Position numbers and translations under genes: made by a program
Notes under the pieces: model-generated
Seen by the model: the letters and a program-made list of their open reading frames with translations, nothing else
What the model was told of the DNA's origin: nothing
Databases searched by the model: none
From: Microstegium vimineum
Lineage: Eukaryota > Streptophyta > Magnoliopsida > Poales > Poaceae
Length of the DNA: 64,000 bases
Direction: 5' to 3'
Assembly (NCBI GenBank): GCA_022036555.1
Contig: CM039133.1
Location: 44,282,718-44,346,717 of the forward strand
Shown: one piece after another, positions 45,856-55,584 of the stretch
Position numbering within the stretch: the stretch's first letter is position 1
How the letters are laid out: the number at the start of each line of letters is the position of its first letter

Positions 45856-46025
45856 GCAATGCCCCTCTCTGATCGGGATTAGGGTTTGAGTTGGTGGGGA
45901 AGCTCATGGTGACGAACCTCGTACTATGAGCCGTCAGCTATACCTCTATTTATTGCACAGTGTGACGGGGCCCTACAGCCTATAGATGGGTTGGGCGTCC
46001 CCGATCAGGACGCGGATCAAAGGCC
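45856..46025 (-). repeat. Truncated Copia-2 LTR fragment, minus orientation
   Basis: Matches about 22265-22455 in the same plus-strand direction (GTGAGCCGTCAG-like, CTATAGATGGGCTGGGCG, CGATCAGGACGCGGATCA). It lacks the outer 34 bases of the LTR and joins directly to an inverted copy at 46026. Confidence 0.75.
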
Positions 46026-46424
46026 AGCGCTCATGTCCCACTGCGCAATAAATAGAGGTGGGGTTGACGGCTCGCAGTACTAGGATCGACGCCATATAGT
46101 GCTCTCCACCGACACAACCCTAACACCGATCTGAGAGGGTGCGCAGCCAGTGACGGGAAGCGCCTCCGGCCACGCCGACTGCACCGCCGGACGCCCTCCC
46201 GCTTCACCGATCATCGCTGCCTGTGCGCAGACTCCATCGACGAAGCATTGCCGGTCATGAGTTCATTCAGGTACCAAACCTATTCCTCTCTCCCCTCCCG
46301 GATCTCTCTTGTTCATCCAACTCCACTGGATTTGGATCTAGACGATCCTACACTTCTAACAAAGATTGGCCCAGCAACAGTGAGCATGATGCCAACACGT
46401 TACTGAATTCTGTTATGAACATAT
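46026..46424 (+). repeat. Opposite-orientation Copia-2-type LTR end plus gag start
   Basis: 46026-46361 is the reverse complement of the 3' LTR region (AATAAATAGAGGTGGGG, CCGACACAACCCTAACA, GGATCTAGACGATCCTACA) and ends in CTTCTAACA, a proper LTR end. The next 60 bases encode a short gag-like start (HDANTLLNSVMNIL), cut by the solo LTR at 46425. Confidence 0.7.
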
Positions 46425-48254
46425 TGAAAGGTCCTAGATGGCTAGAGGAGGGGTGAATAGCCTATTAAAAAAATCTACAAAGCACTAGAGCAAAAGGTTA
46501 GATAACAACTAAACGAAGCTTTTTGCTCTAGCACTATAAAGGGTTGCAAGCCACCTATCCAAGCAATTCTAGTTAATTGAATATCTATGAATCAATAGCA
46601 ATAACCTAAGATACTCAACTCAAGCTAGCAAAAACAACTAACAAGATAAACTAACTAGACAGCTAATTACACAAGATATATATGAAGGTAAATACAAAGA
46701 GGATAGAGGTGATTATACAGATGCCTTGTGATGAAGATATCAATATGAAGAACCAATCACAATAGGAATATCAATCAGTAGCCAGGAGACAAGTTGACAC
46801 AATATTTTTCTCCCGAGGTTCACTTGGTTGCCACCAAGCTAGTCCCCGTTGTGTCGACCACTAACTTAGTGATTCGGTGGCTAATAGACAATCACAAGCC
46901 TATCCCACTACTCGGGCGCCACAAGAATCGACCCACAAATGAGGATAACTCAATGACACGAGCAATTTACTAGAGTTACCCTTTGGCGCTCCGCTGAAGT
47001 GGGTACAAACCCTCTCACAATCGTTGAAGCTGGCCGCGAACAATCACCAACTCGCGTCGAAGCTTCACCACCGCTCCAAGTCGTCTAGGTGTTGGCAAAC
47101 ACCAAGAATAACAAGAAATCCACGGCGATGACGATGACCAAGTGACACTAAGATACAATGCAATGATCAAAGCACTTGGGTCACTCAAACTCTCATGAAT
47201 ATGCAATTGAATCAAAGAGAGATGAGTTGGGGGCTATCTCAAGCAAGCACAAGTGTGTCAAATGAATGGGAGGTGCAACGAGATGCCCCAAGGGCCGGCC
47301 ATAACACTTATATAGCAAGCCCAAAGCAACTAGCCGTTTTGACCCTCAAAACTGAGTTGTCTGCGTAGCTCTGGACGCTACGATCACGGGTCTGGACCAA
47401 AGTGTACGCGTCCAGACCCTTCACCAGGTTTGAAACTAGTCGTTCGCGCCACTAATTTGTACGTCCGGACGCTCGCAACAGTCGAGCTCCGGACCAAAGC
47501 GTGTAGCGTCCAGACACGTTACAGAAACGTTCGAGAGAGCATCCAAGCTGCGGACACGCGTCCGAAGTGACACCTCCGGACCAAAGACAATGTCTGAAAC
47601 TTACACCCAAACCAACAGAGAGTCACTTGACTCCGGACACGTGTCCGAACTCCAAGTCCGGACCAAAGGTAGCGTCCGGACATACTGTTCCAGCACAGAC
47701 ACTGCAAGGGTTTGCTCATGGACGCATAGAGGATGGTCCAGACCAAGCTACCCTAGCGTCCGGACCTCTTTCCTTTGCCAAACCGAGTTGAGTCTATCAC
47801 ACCAAGTTCATGTGTGCTAACACTAAGTGTTCCACCACTTGTGCTCATGTGTTAGCTTTTACTTCATATTTATTAGGATTTAATTTCATTTGTTACCACT
47901 TAGGTTCATTTTAGATATGCAATGCAAATGACCTAGTGGCAAATGATAACCGAAATCAACACGCATTTTCCCTTCTTGATAGTACATCTATCTATCCTAA
48001 ATGTGATCACACTCTCTATAGTGTCTTGATCACTTAACCAAAAATGGTTCCTATGTTATACCTTTGCCTTGAGCCCATTTTTGTTTTTCTCTTTCTTCTT
48101 TTCCTTGTCCATGGAGCACTTGATCCATCAACCATCATGATCATCTATGAAGCTCTATCTCATGTGTTGGATCACCCTAGCTTGATCACTCACTTTAGCA
48201 ATAGGGTTAGTCCATAGGTTTCATCAACTAACCAAAACCAAACTTGGGCTTTCA
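46425..48254 (-). mobile_element. Solo LTR of the Copia-1 family
   Basis: 1830 bp, plus-strand ends TGAAAGGTCC...GGGCTTTCA as in 17887-19568, flanked by CATAT (46420-46424 and 48255-48259). No internal sequence. A TATA-like stretch GCTATATAAG on minus (47308-47317). Upstream of it (47350-47765) is an array of GTCCGGAC / CGTCCGGACC units, a variant of the GACGGACGC array. Confidence 0.9.
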
Positions 48255-48741
48255 CATATATAGAAACTCAACAATCTAGATTCATAAAATCAAAAAATAG
48301 AATTGGATGGGGTCTCTAGACATATGAGGATGGGTTTCTCCGGACTTACCACATAAAAGATAATAATAATAGAACACAAATAAAAATAAAAATGATTTAA
48401 ATTAGAATTCCTATGCATCCTACTAATGGTTAGAGAGATCTATTTTGATTAGGATTTAAACTAGGATCACTATTCAGCTTACTATGATTGCAGAGATGTA
48501 TTTAGATTAGGATTCTAATATATACAGGTTACCTAAAGAAGTCCTCTTACTAATGATTCGAGAGATCTATTTTGATTAGAATTTAAATTAGGATTCCTAT
48601 TCAGCTTAGTATGACCAGAGAGATTTATTTAGATTAGGATTCCTATCTATACAGGTTAAGAGCTATAGACACATGTGAACATATTAGGATTCCTATCTAT
48701 GCATGTTACCTCAACAAGTCTTGTGTACATATAAAGGAGTT
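48255..48741. repeat. 127-bp imperfect tandem repeat
   Basis: About two full copies and a partial third (about 48418-48700) of a unit with GAGAGATCTATTTTGATTAG, TAGGATTCCTATTCAGCTTA and TTAGGATTCCTATCTATAC. No coding capacity; origin unknown. Confidence 0.65.
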
Positions 48742-48746
48742 CAAGA

Positions 48747-48843
48747 TGTTGGATAATAATCTCAAGCTCAGGCCGTTACGAGGGGTACACGGTCAAGGGC
48801 CGTTTCCCGTGGCCGAGTGTGACGGGGAAACCCGCTACGCCCT
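48747..48843 (+). repeat. 5' LTR fragment of Copia-4
   Basis: Matches 52568-52665. It then passes into CCCTCTTAGGATCG (48840-48853), which is the reverse complement of 52800-52813 in the 3' LTR, a possible small inversion at the breakpoint. Confidence 0.8.
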
Positions 48844-49896
48844 CTTAGGATCGACTTTGAGAACAACAAATGCTTGCTTAAATGTATCTAGCAAATTTGC
48901 CCGTGCGTTGCAACGGGATTAAAAAAATCATCAAATATTTATAGGAAACGAAGAAAATTATGCATATTTATCTATATTTTATATTTGTTGGTCCATAAAA
49001 TTCCAAATCTGGCAACATCATATCTTATATGGTTGAGACATTTTTTTTTTAGGGTGTTCATACAAATATGTCATTTTATCTAGCGATCACCGGCAATCAG
49101 ACGCGCAACGGAACATATTATTGTGTGGTTTGTTTGATTTTAACTGAGCTAACCTTGTTTCATTAAATATAAAGGATAATAATAAAATATATTACCTCAC
49201 ATGAGACTATTATATCCGCGACAAATACGAAAAGCAAACTATACATCCGCATAGGCAGGGTAAAAACATGTATGAACTTTGGCTCAGCCAGTGAAAGATA
49301 GGACACGTACGGACTTTGGCTCAGCCAGTGAAAGGATATGACACTGTACCGTATCTGTATTTGCAATGAAAAATACGAAGCGGGTATCGTAAACATAATA
49401 ATCTCTACAACTAAAAAATACGGATGTATTCGTGCAGGCGACACCAAACCCACTCCGACCACAATATCCCCCGGCGCAGGAGGCCCACCACAATATACCA
49501 GCCCGGCGTAACAGGAGGCTCACGATCAGCAGTAACCGGCCGTTCTCCGATTTCCTCTCAGAAAAAAGTAAAGTCATGATCTGGTCAACGAAAATCACGA
49601 CCGGATATAGAAACTGATGCCTTTGCTAACCCTCCGGTTTTTTCTCACGCAACCCACACCTCTTGTTGAGGCCTTACTCGAAGCTTCGCCTTTGACGTCG
49701 CTGCCGCCAACAGCGTCGCTGCCAAACGCCTTCGTCTTCCGCCAAACGCCACCGTCTGCCGCCGCGTCTGCCGCCGCCAACAACGCCGCTGCCAAACGCC
49801 CGTCAATTTGAGCAAACCCACGCCACCGTCGTCCACAACACCGCTGCCAAACGCCGACCAACTCGAGCCACCCTGAGCGAGGGGAAGCGCCAACAG
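48844..49896. other. Foreign segment replacing the 5' half of Copia-4, with a Helitron-like end
   Basis: Not copia. At 48888-48917, CTAG, a 7-base gap and a short hairpin-forming GCCCGTGCGTTGCAACGGG read on the minus strand like a Helitron 3' end (hairpin then CTAG). The base after CTAG is A rather than the expected T, and no 5' TC end is identified. A 40-bp unit (ACTTTGGCTCAGCCAGTGAA) is doubled at 49276-49345. 49660-49860 is a GCCGCTGCCAAACGCC-type repeat giving Ala-rich frames with no domain. Confidence 0.45.
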
Positions 49897-50512
49897 GCCA
49901 AGTGCTTCAGATCGTTCACGTAATGGAAAAATGTATCCATAACTTCATATGGACAAATCCCTGGTCCGTTTGCAAAATTCCTACAAGAAAATGGAATAAT
50001 TGCCCATTATTCAACTCCTGGTGAACCTCAACAAAATGGAGTAGCCGAGAGGCGTAATCGCACCCTAATGGATATGGTTCGAAGTATGCTAAGTAACTCT
50101 ACGATGCCAATGAGTTTGTGGATGGAGGCATTAAAGACAGCCAGACATATACTTAATCGGGTTCCTACTAAATCTATCCCTAAAACACCTTATGATTGTG
50201 GGCGGGTAGAAAACCCAACATGAATTACTTACGTATATGGGGTTGTCCAGCCGAAGCTAAATTATTTAATCCACATATTGGGAAACTAGATCCGATCCTA
50301 AGACAGTAAGTTGTCATTTCATAGGGTATCCCGATAAATCTAAGGGGTATCGCTTTTATTGTCCGGATCGTACCACGAAATTTGCGGAAACTAGACATGC
50401 AGTATTTCTAGAGCATGATGGCTTAAGTGGGAGCTCTGAGTCTAGGAGCATTGATCTTGAGGAAATACGGGATAATGCACTATTACCGACATTCCAAGAG
50501 AATTGTGTTTAT
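49897..50512 (+). pseudogene. Copia-4 integrase, C-terminal part
   Basis: Starts in the core with a worn RSD-G-NG block (the second catalytic Asp codon damaged), then SYGQIPGPFAKFLQENG, HYSTPGEPQQNGVAERRNRT (Glu present, about 50050), STMPMSLWMEALKTARHILNRVP, a shift near 50208, IWGCPAEAKLFNPHIGKLDP and GYPDKSKGYRFYCPD. The N-terminal zinc region is missing. Confidence 0.82.
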
Positions 50513-52377
50513 ATGCCCGAAAGAGTTGCACCTTCAGCTGAGAACTTAGCTCCACACCCAGCTGATGGTTGTAATGTTGCACCTGCAGTAGAAAATTCTC
50601 AAAGTGAGCACCCACATGAAGATGTAGGGATAGATAATTCAGCACCTAATGATCAGGTGACTAATGATGAAATTGAGCCTATGCAAGCTGAGGAAAACCC
50701 TGTGATAGGTGAACATCCTATTAGAAGGTCACAGAGGGAAAGAAGATCTGCTATTCCAAAAGACTATGTTGTGTACATGTACGAAGATGTTAACGGCATA
50801 GGATTAGTAGATGATCCCATAACATATAAAGAAGCCATGATGAGCCAAAACTCATCTAAATGGTTGGAGGCCATGGAGGATGAACTAAGATCTATGAGCT
50901 CTAATAAAGTCTGGGACTTAGTCGAACCTCCCATTGGGGTCAAACCAGTAGGCAGCAAATGGGTCTACAAAACTAAATATGACTCCAATGGGAAGGTGGA
51001 AAGGTTCAAGGCAAGGCTTGTAGCAAAAGGCTTCACGCAAATAGAAGGGGTTGATTATAATGAAACTTTCCCCCCTGTCTCATCTAAAGATTCATTTAGA
51101 ATTGTCATGGCGCTTGTTGCTCATTTTGATTTAGAGCTACATCAAATGGACGTTAAGACTGCATTCCTTAATAGTGACTTGCATGAGAATGTATACATGG
51201 CGCAACCGGAAGGTTTTGTCATGAAAGGCAAGGAACACATGTGTTGCGGACTAAAGAGATCCATTTATGGACTTAAACAAGCATCTAGACAGTGGTACCT
51301 CAAGTTCGATAATGTGTTTCGGAAATTTGGCTTTACTAAAAATAGAAGGGATAATTGCATATATATTAAGATCAAGGGGAGCAAGTTTATTATCCTCGTA
51401 CTTTATGTGGATGATATTCTATTAGCAAGCAGTGATAAGGACATGCTGCATGAAACAAAGGGTTTCCTCTCATCTAATTTTGATATGAAAGATCTTGGTG
51501 AAGCCTCTTACATTATGGACATTGACATGCACCGAGATAGGTCCAAAGGTGTGTTGGGTTTATCTCAAACTTTGTACATTAAGAAAGTACTTGAAAGATT
51601 TAACATGAGTAATTGTTCACCTACAACTGCACCTATTGTGAAGGGTGATAAGTTTGGTGACTATCAGTGTCCCAAAACTAAGATACAATCTGATCAGATG
51701 AAGTGCCTTATGCTTCTGCTGTCGGAAGCCTTATGTATGCACAAGTATGCACACGCCCTGATTTAGCCTACATAACCGGGTTACATGGCAGATTTCAGTC
51801 AAATCCAGGAATGGACCACTGGAGGGCTGTTAAGAAAGTCTTACGTTATTTGCATGGGACTAACCATTATTTGCTCACGTATAAGAGATCTGATAGTCTT
51901 AAAGTTATTGGCTATTCAGACTCTGATCACGCTAGTTGTGTTGACGGTAGAAGGTCGACATCAGGATACGTCTTCACACTAGCGGGAGGAGCAATTTCGT
52001 GGAAAAGCTGTAAGCAGTCCATAGCAACAGGATCAACCATGCATGCAGAATTTATAGCATGTTATGAAGCTGTTGGTCAGGCCGTATGATTAAAGAATTT
52101 TATTCCCGGTCTTAAAGTGGTTGACAGCATTTCGAAACCAATTACTTTACACTGTGATAATAAATCTGCAGTGGCTTTGTCGAATAACAAGTCAAGTGCT
52201 GCTGCCAAGCATATTGACATTAAATATTTTGTTGTGAGAGACAGAATCCAGGATCAAACTGTCAATGTTGTGCACCTTAGTACGACAGTAATGTTAGCGG
52301 ATCCCCTAACAAAAGGCTTACCACCCAAAGTTTTTCATGAACATATTGCTGGCATGGGATTAATGGAAAGCCTCTGA
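50513..52377 (+). pseudogene. Copia-4 RT and RNase H
   Basis: Open from 50513 to 51766: variable linker, SKWLEAMEDELRSMSSNKVW, KWVYKTKYDSNGKVERFKAR, motif A HQMDVKTAFLN with the catalytic Asp present (about 51150), MAQPEGFVMKGKE, SIYGLKQASRQWY, the catalytic box LYVDDILLASS intact (about 51400-51430), FDMKDLGEASYIMDIDMHR, GLSQTLYIKKVLERF. A shift near 51700 moves to QVCTRPDLAYITGL, YSDSDHASCVDGRRSTSGYVF and HAEFIACYEA. A TGA at about 52087 stands at a Trp position. Then LHCDNKSAVALSNN, AKHIDIKYFVVRD and the terminal ADPLTKGLPPK to 52377. Only two lesions, so inactivation is mild for RT. Confidence 0.88.
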
Positions 52378-52555
52378 TTCTGGATGAGGGCCATAATACA
52401 ACCAACCACATTATGTTTAAGTTTTATCCTATCAAGGTAGTTTAGTGCACTTGTCAACATCTGAGTTGCAGTAGTATTTTTTCTGACTGTTGTATCACAT
52501 TGTTTCAGTGCTTTATTCTACTAAGTGTGGACTTATGATGATTAAGCCTTTTGAT

Positions 52556-52567
52556 CAAAGGGGAGAA
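52556..52567 (+). other. Polypurine tract of Copia-4
   Basis: CAAAGGGGAGAA abuts the 3' LTR at 52568. Confidence 0.8.
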
Positions 52568-53029
52568 TGTTGGATAATGATCTCAGACTCAGGCCGTTAA
52601 GAGGGGTACACGGTCAAGGGTCGTTTCCCGTGGCCGAGTCTGACGGGGGAAACCCCGCTACGCGCGACGATCGGTAGCGCCCAAACCCATCTATGGTTGC
52701 GGCCCCGAGTCGAGCAGCGCCACAATAAATAAGGGGTCCGGCTTTCTCTTTTGGCCAACGCACAACTGAGAAACGTGAACACCCTAACATCTCATTTCCC
52801 GATCCTAAGAGGGCGCTGGATCGACCCGAAGGCCGCCGCCGTACGACGCCGACGCCGGCACCGGTGATTGGCCAGTGCCACTGGCGTCCTGAAGGACGAC
52901 GCTATCCTCCTCAACCGCTTCGTCCTCGACCTCACACCTCTACTCTACTGGTGGCGGATTCATCTAAAGGTCTGTGATGTGTTCATTTGACTAGACTAGA
53001 TCATGTATTTGTATTGATCAGTTCTAACA
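52568..53029 (+). repeat. 3' LTR of Copia-4
   Basis: 462 bp, TGTTGGATAATG...CAGTTCTAACA, followed by CAAGA. Contains an AATAAATAAGG TATA-like stretch near 52723. Confidence 0.9.
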
Positions 53030-53034
53030 CAAGA

Positions 53035-53283
53035 GAGCTAAAGACACAAGTGAACAGAGACAATTTTACATTCATAGAGTTAGTTAAGAGGAACATACCA
53101 AAAAAATGAGAGAAATTTTACATCTTTATTATTAGGTATAAATATAGATATAAATATAGATAAATACTCCGTCCATCCATCCCATAAAGAAAGACACTAC
53201 AGGATTTCTAGGATATGTTAGTGTTGTGAAGGCAAAAACTTATATATACCCATCAAAAGAACTAATCAACAATGCTAAACTAA
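53035..53283. other. AT-rich spacer with one Stowaway-type end
   Basis: TACTCCGTCCATCCATCCC at 53166 looks like a Stowaway 5' end; no partner end found, since the next MITE begins at 53284. Confidence 0.45.
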
Positions 53284-53575
53284 GGTGTTTGGGTGTAGAG
53301 ACTAAAGTTTAGTTCTTGTCATATTAGATGTGATTAGGATTACTAAACATAAGCTATTGCAGAAGTCGTGGCTAATTTGTGACATAAATTTATTAAGCCA
53401 AATTAATTCATCATTAACACATATTTTTTGTAGTACCACATTTTCAAATTATGGATTAATTAGGCCTAATAGACTAGCCTTGCAAATAGACTCAATTTGT
53501 GCAATTAGTTTTATAGTTAGTCTATATTTGATAATTCAAATTAGTGTCTAAACATTCGATGTGACAGTGGCTAAT
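53284..53575. mobile_element. Grass MITE of the GTGTTTGG...GACTAAAGTTTAG type
   Basis: Starts GGTGTTTGGGTGTAGAGAC followed by TAAAGTTTAG. The interior has ATGGATTAATTAGGCCTAATAG and ends near AACATTCGATGTGACAGTGGC, a combination familiar from many grass intergenic regions. The right terminal repeat is worn, so the superfamily and TSD cannot be fixed. Confidence 0.55.
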
Positions 53576-54282
53576 GTCTTCATTTGTCGTGGGATAACTT
53601 TTGAATCGTAGCTATACGGTTTTGTTTAATGGGACCTGTCCGCACTGTTATTTCTCTAAATTCATCATCTATATGTCCTAGTTATCAAGATTCTCTCATG
53701 TATACGTCTTTCTTCCGCACTCATCATACTATATATCTCGTACTACTCCATATCAACGGTTAACATGAGAGCTTATTTATAACTTTATCGAAATATATTC
53801 ATCTGAGATCTTGTTTTGAAGGATTTATTGTAACAGATTTAATGGTGTAATCGAAATTCAATTTGGATTTAAAGTTTGTGAATTATATCATTTTTTGTTA
53901 GTTGAACTAGTGGGGCCCACGGCTGGATACTCCCGCCCATGCGCAGGTCTCTGTCTCTGCTGCTTCCTGCATGGTGGGCCCACCACAGTGCGCTTGCATG
54001 CCGTGAGGAACGGGCAGAAACTGGCAGAGCCCTAGGAGCAGCGTAATTGGACGGGTAGAGTTCTGGTGTAGCGCATGCGGTGCACAGATTTTTACTGAGA
54101 AGGTTACTGGAGTAAATGTGTAGCGCACCCAGTGCGTTCAGTCTAATATAGCGGATATAGACCTAATATAGCACATGATGATATAGGACCCTTGTTGCAA
54201 CAAATTAATACATGAAGTGGGTGTGCATGACTATGACATGCATACAGTAGCCAAAAGTTTTATTATTATGGAATTGCTCCGG
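53576..54282. other. Duplicated noncoding block, left copy
   Basis: 53640-54000 resembles 58100-58450 in the same direction (TATACGTCTTTCTTC, GAGATCTTGTTTTGAAG, CAATGCGCTTGCA-type anchors). 54228-54270 (ACATGCAT.CAGTAGCCAAAAG) resembles 56555-56590. No coding domain. Probably an unclassified repeat. Confidence 0.55.
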
Positions 54283-54284
54283 TA

Positions 54285-54934
54285 CTCCCTCTTATAAAAA
54301 TAACACGAATCCTAAAGCAGTTAATTAAAAAAATAATTATTGTATATAGTTTTGAAACTGGGTTCCGCTTAGTCACAGCCCATCCAAGCCCAGCCCGAGG
54401 CTACCCCAGAGGGAAAGTAACGTGGTGTGTGGCTCCATCCCTTCCGTGAGTTCCGTCCACGCCACCGTTTGCGCAGGTCTCGATCCCTTGCTTGTTTACG
54501 CCACCGTTTCCCTGGCAGACGATGCACCTGAAAGCCGACGGACCTCCGCTCCCTTGCTTGCGGCGGCCAAGCCCGAGCAGCAGCATCTCCTTCCCCCCTC
54601 CTCCCTCAATCAAATTGTGTGAGCCGGCCAGGAAGTTTGGCAGCGCCACTGTCGAAGGAAACGACGTCTTGAGCAGCGGCGATTGCCGAACTTAGCAAAG
54701 TGCGGCGGCACCGGCCGGCAAGCGTCTGTCCACACCCGCTGTGCCTCCGCGTCAAATTTAAACGGCCAGGAGCGGAGGTCCACCGGCTTCCAATTCCAGA
54801 CACATGGTTCCCTTCGGATCAGGGCTGACCTCGGTGTGGGCTTGGACGGGCTGGACCCAATTTTAAAATAATAGAAAATAATTAATTTATTTAATTAGTT
54901 GCTTTAAGATTCGTACCATTTTTTAAATAGGGAG
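54285..54934. mobile_element. Stowaway-like element carrying a GC-rich foreign segment
   Basis: 650 bp between TA dinucleotides (54283-54284 and 54935-54936). The ends CTCCCTCTTATAAAAATAAC and the right-end reverse complement CTCCCTATTTAAAAAATGGT continue as an inverted repeat of about 44 bp (ACGAATC.TAAAGCA..TAATTAA). The 480-bp interior (54365-54850) is GC-rich, unlike its AT-rich ends, and has gene-like composition with open frames on both strands but no domain I recognise. The site lies within a TTATTATTAT tract that is uninterrupted in the paralogous block at 56578. Confidence 0.72.
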
Positions 54935-55005
54935 TACCTTAGTAGTTCCCTTATTATTATTATTATTATTATTATTATTTTTCTTAGCGGTAGTAGTAGC
55001 TATTA

Positions 55006-55326
55006 CTTCCTCTATACTCATAAAACTTGTCGTTTTAGAAAACGACATGGTATCCAAAGTGTAACTTTAACCGCTTATTTTTTGAAAAATATTTATTGAA
55101 ATATAATATATGTATATTGTTATGAAAGTGTTTTTCAAGACAAATCTATCAAGATGATTTATTGAAATATAATATATGTATATTTTTATGAAAGTGTTTT
55201 TCAAGACAAATCTATCAAGATGATTTTTACATTTTCAAACTTAACAACTTAAAAGTTATTCATGATTTATATTCTCGACTAAAATCTTGTCCTAGACGAT
55301 AAGTTTTTTTTATATAGAGTCAGGAG
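55006..55326. mobile_element. Stowaway MITE, copy 1, with internal 72-bp duplication
   Basis: Homologous over its length to 56619-56878 (CTTGTCGTTTTAGAAAACG, CCGCTTATTTTTTGAAAA, ACTAAAATCTTGTCCTA). A 72-bp block (about 55096-55236) is tandemly doubled here but single in copy 2. The terminal CTCCCTCC is worn. Confidence 0.7.
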
Positions 55327-55486
55327 CGTTGTTGCCTGTTTGAAACCATGACCGCTTTCCTCCCACCCCTCCACCAGTGTAGCTTACTACTACTAGTAAT
55401 GTCTCCACAATCTTACAGTAGCTCCCATTACGGAGGCTCCAATTTGCTTGTGATCCATGCATGGGCTGGAGGATTGGTGGATCGCG

Positions 55487-55487
<1 letters not shown>
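55327..55487. repeat. Segmental duplication, left copy, first part
   Basis: Matches 57137-57281 nearly base for base (ATGACCGCTTTCCTCCCACC through ATGGGCTGGAGGATTGGTGG). Represents the empty site for the MITE at 56904. No domain in its short frame. Confidence 0.75.

Positions 55488-55582
<95 letters not shown>
55488..55582. repeat. (TA)n microsatellite
   Basis: About 47 uninterrupted TA units. In the paralogous copy (57281-57297) the same place has only a short T/A run, so the tract expanded after duplication. A C15 run follows at 55744-55758. Confidence 0.97.

Positions 55583-55584
<2 letters not shown>

Larger units (their letters stand above)
21808..46025 (-). mobile_element. Copia-2: Ty1-copia element with TGTTGGAT LTRs, split by Copia-3
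   Basis: Minus-strand parts: 3' LTR 21808-22487, RNase H and RT 22688-24540, then after the 24541-44328 insertion integrase remnants 44329-45130 and a truncated LTR fragment 45856-46025. CTCCC is duplicated at the Copia-3 insertion (24536-24540 and 44329-44333), and the coding sequence rejoins across it (acidic DEGE followed by EEQQ). Gag and protease are not recognisable. Same family as the element at 48747-53029, to judge from pol and LTR start. Confidence 0.8.
48747..53029 (+). mobile_element. Copia-4: internally deleted Ty1-copia, same family as Copia-2
   Basis: TGTTGGATAAT...CAGTTCTAACA, flanked by CAAGA (48742-48746 and 53030-53034). Contains a 97-bp 5' LTR fragment, a 1.05-kb unrelated segment, integrase from mid-core, RT, RNase H, polypurine tract and a complete 462-bp 3' LTR. 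Gag, protease and the PBS are gone. RT motifs are better kept than in Copia-2. Confidence 0.87.

Noticed and set aside
45477..45889. Gln/Ala/Ser-rich ORFs resembling polyQ proteins
   Set aside because: Products of the GCCCAGCAGC low-complexity repeat, open in all frames.
49595..49893. Ala/Gly-rich minus-strand ORFs
   Set aside because: Created by a GCCGCTGCCAAACGCC-type repeat.
54401..54871. Gene model in the GC-rich cargo of the Stowaway-like element
   Set aside because: Short frames on both strands without a recognised domain; better described as captured sequence of unknown source.
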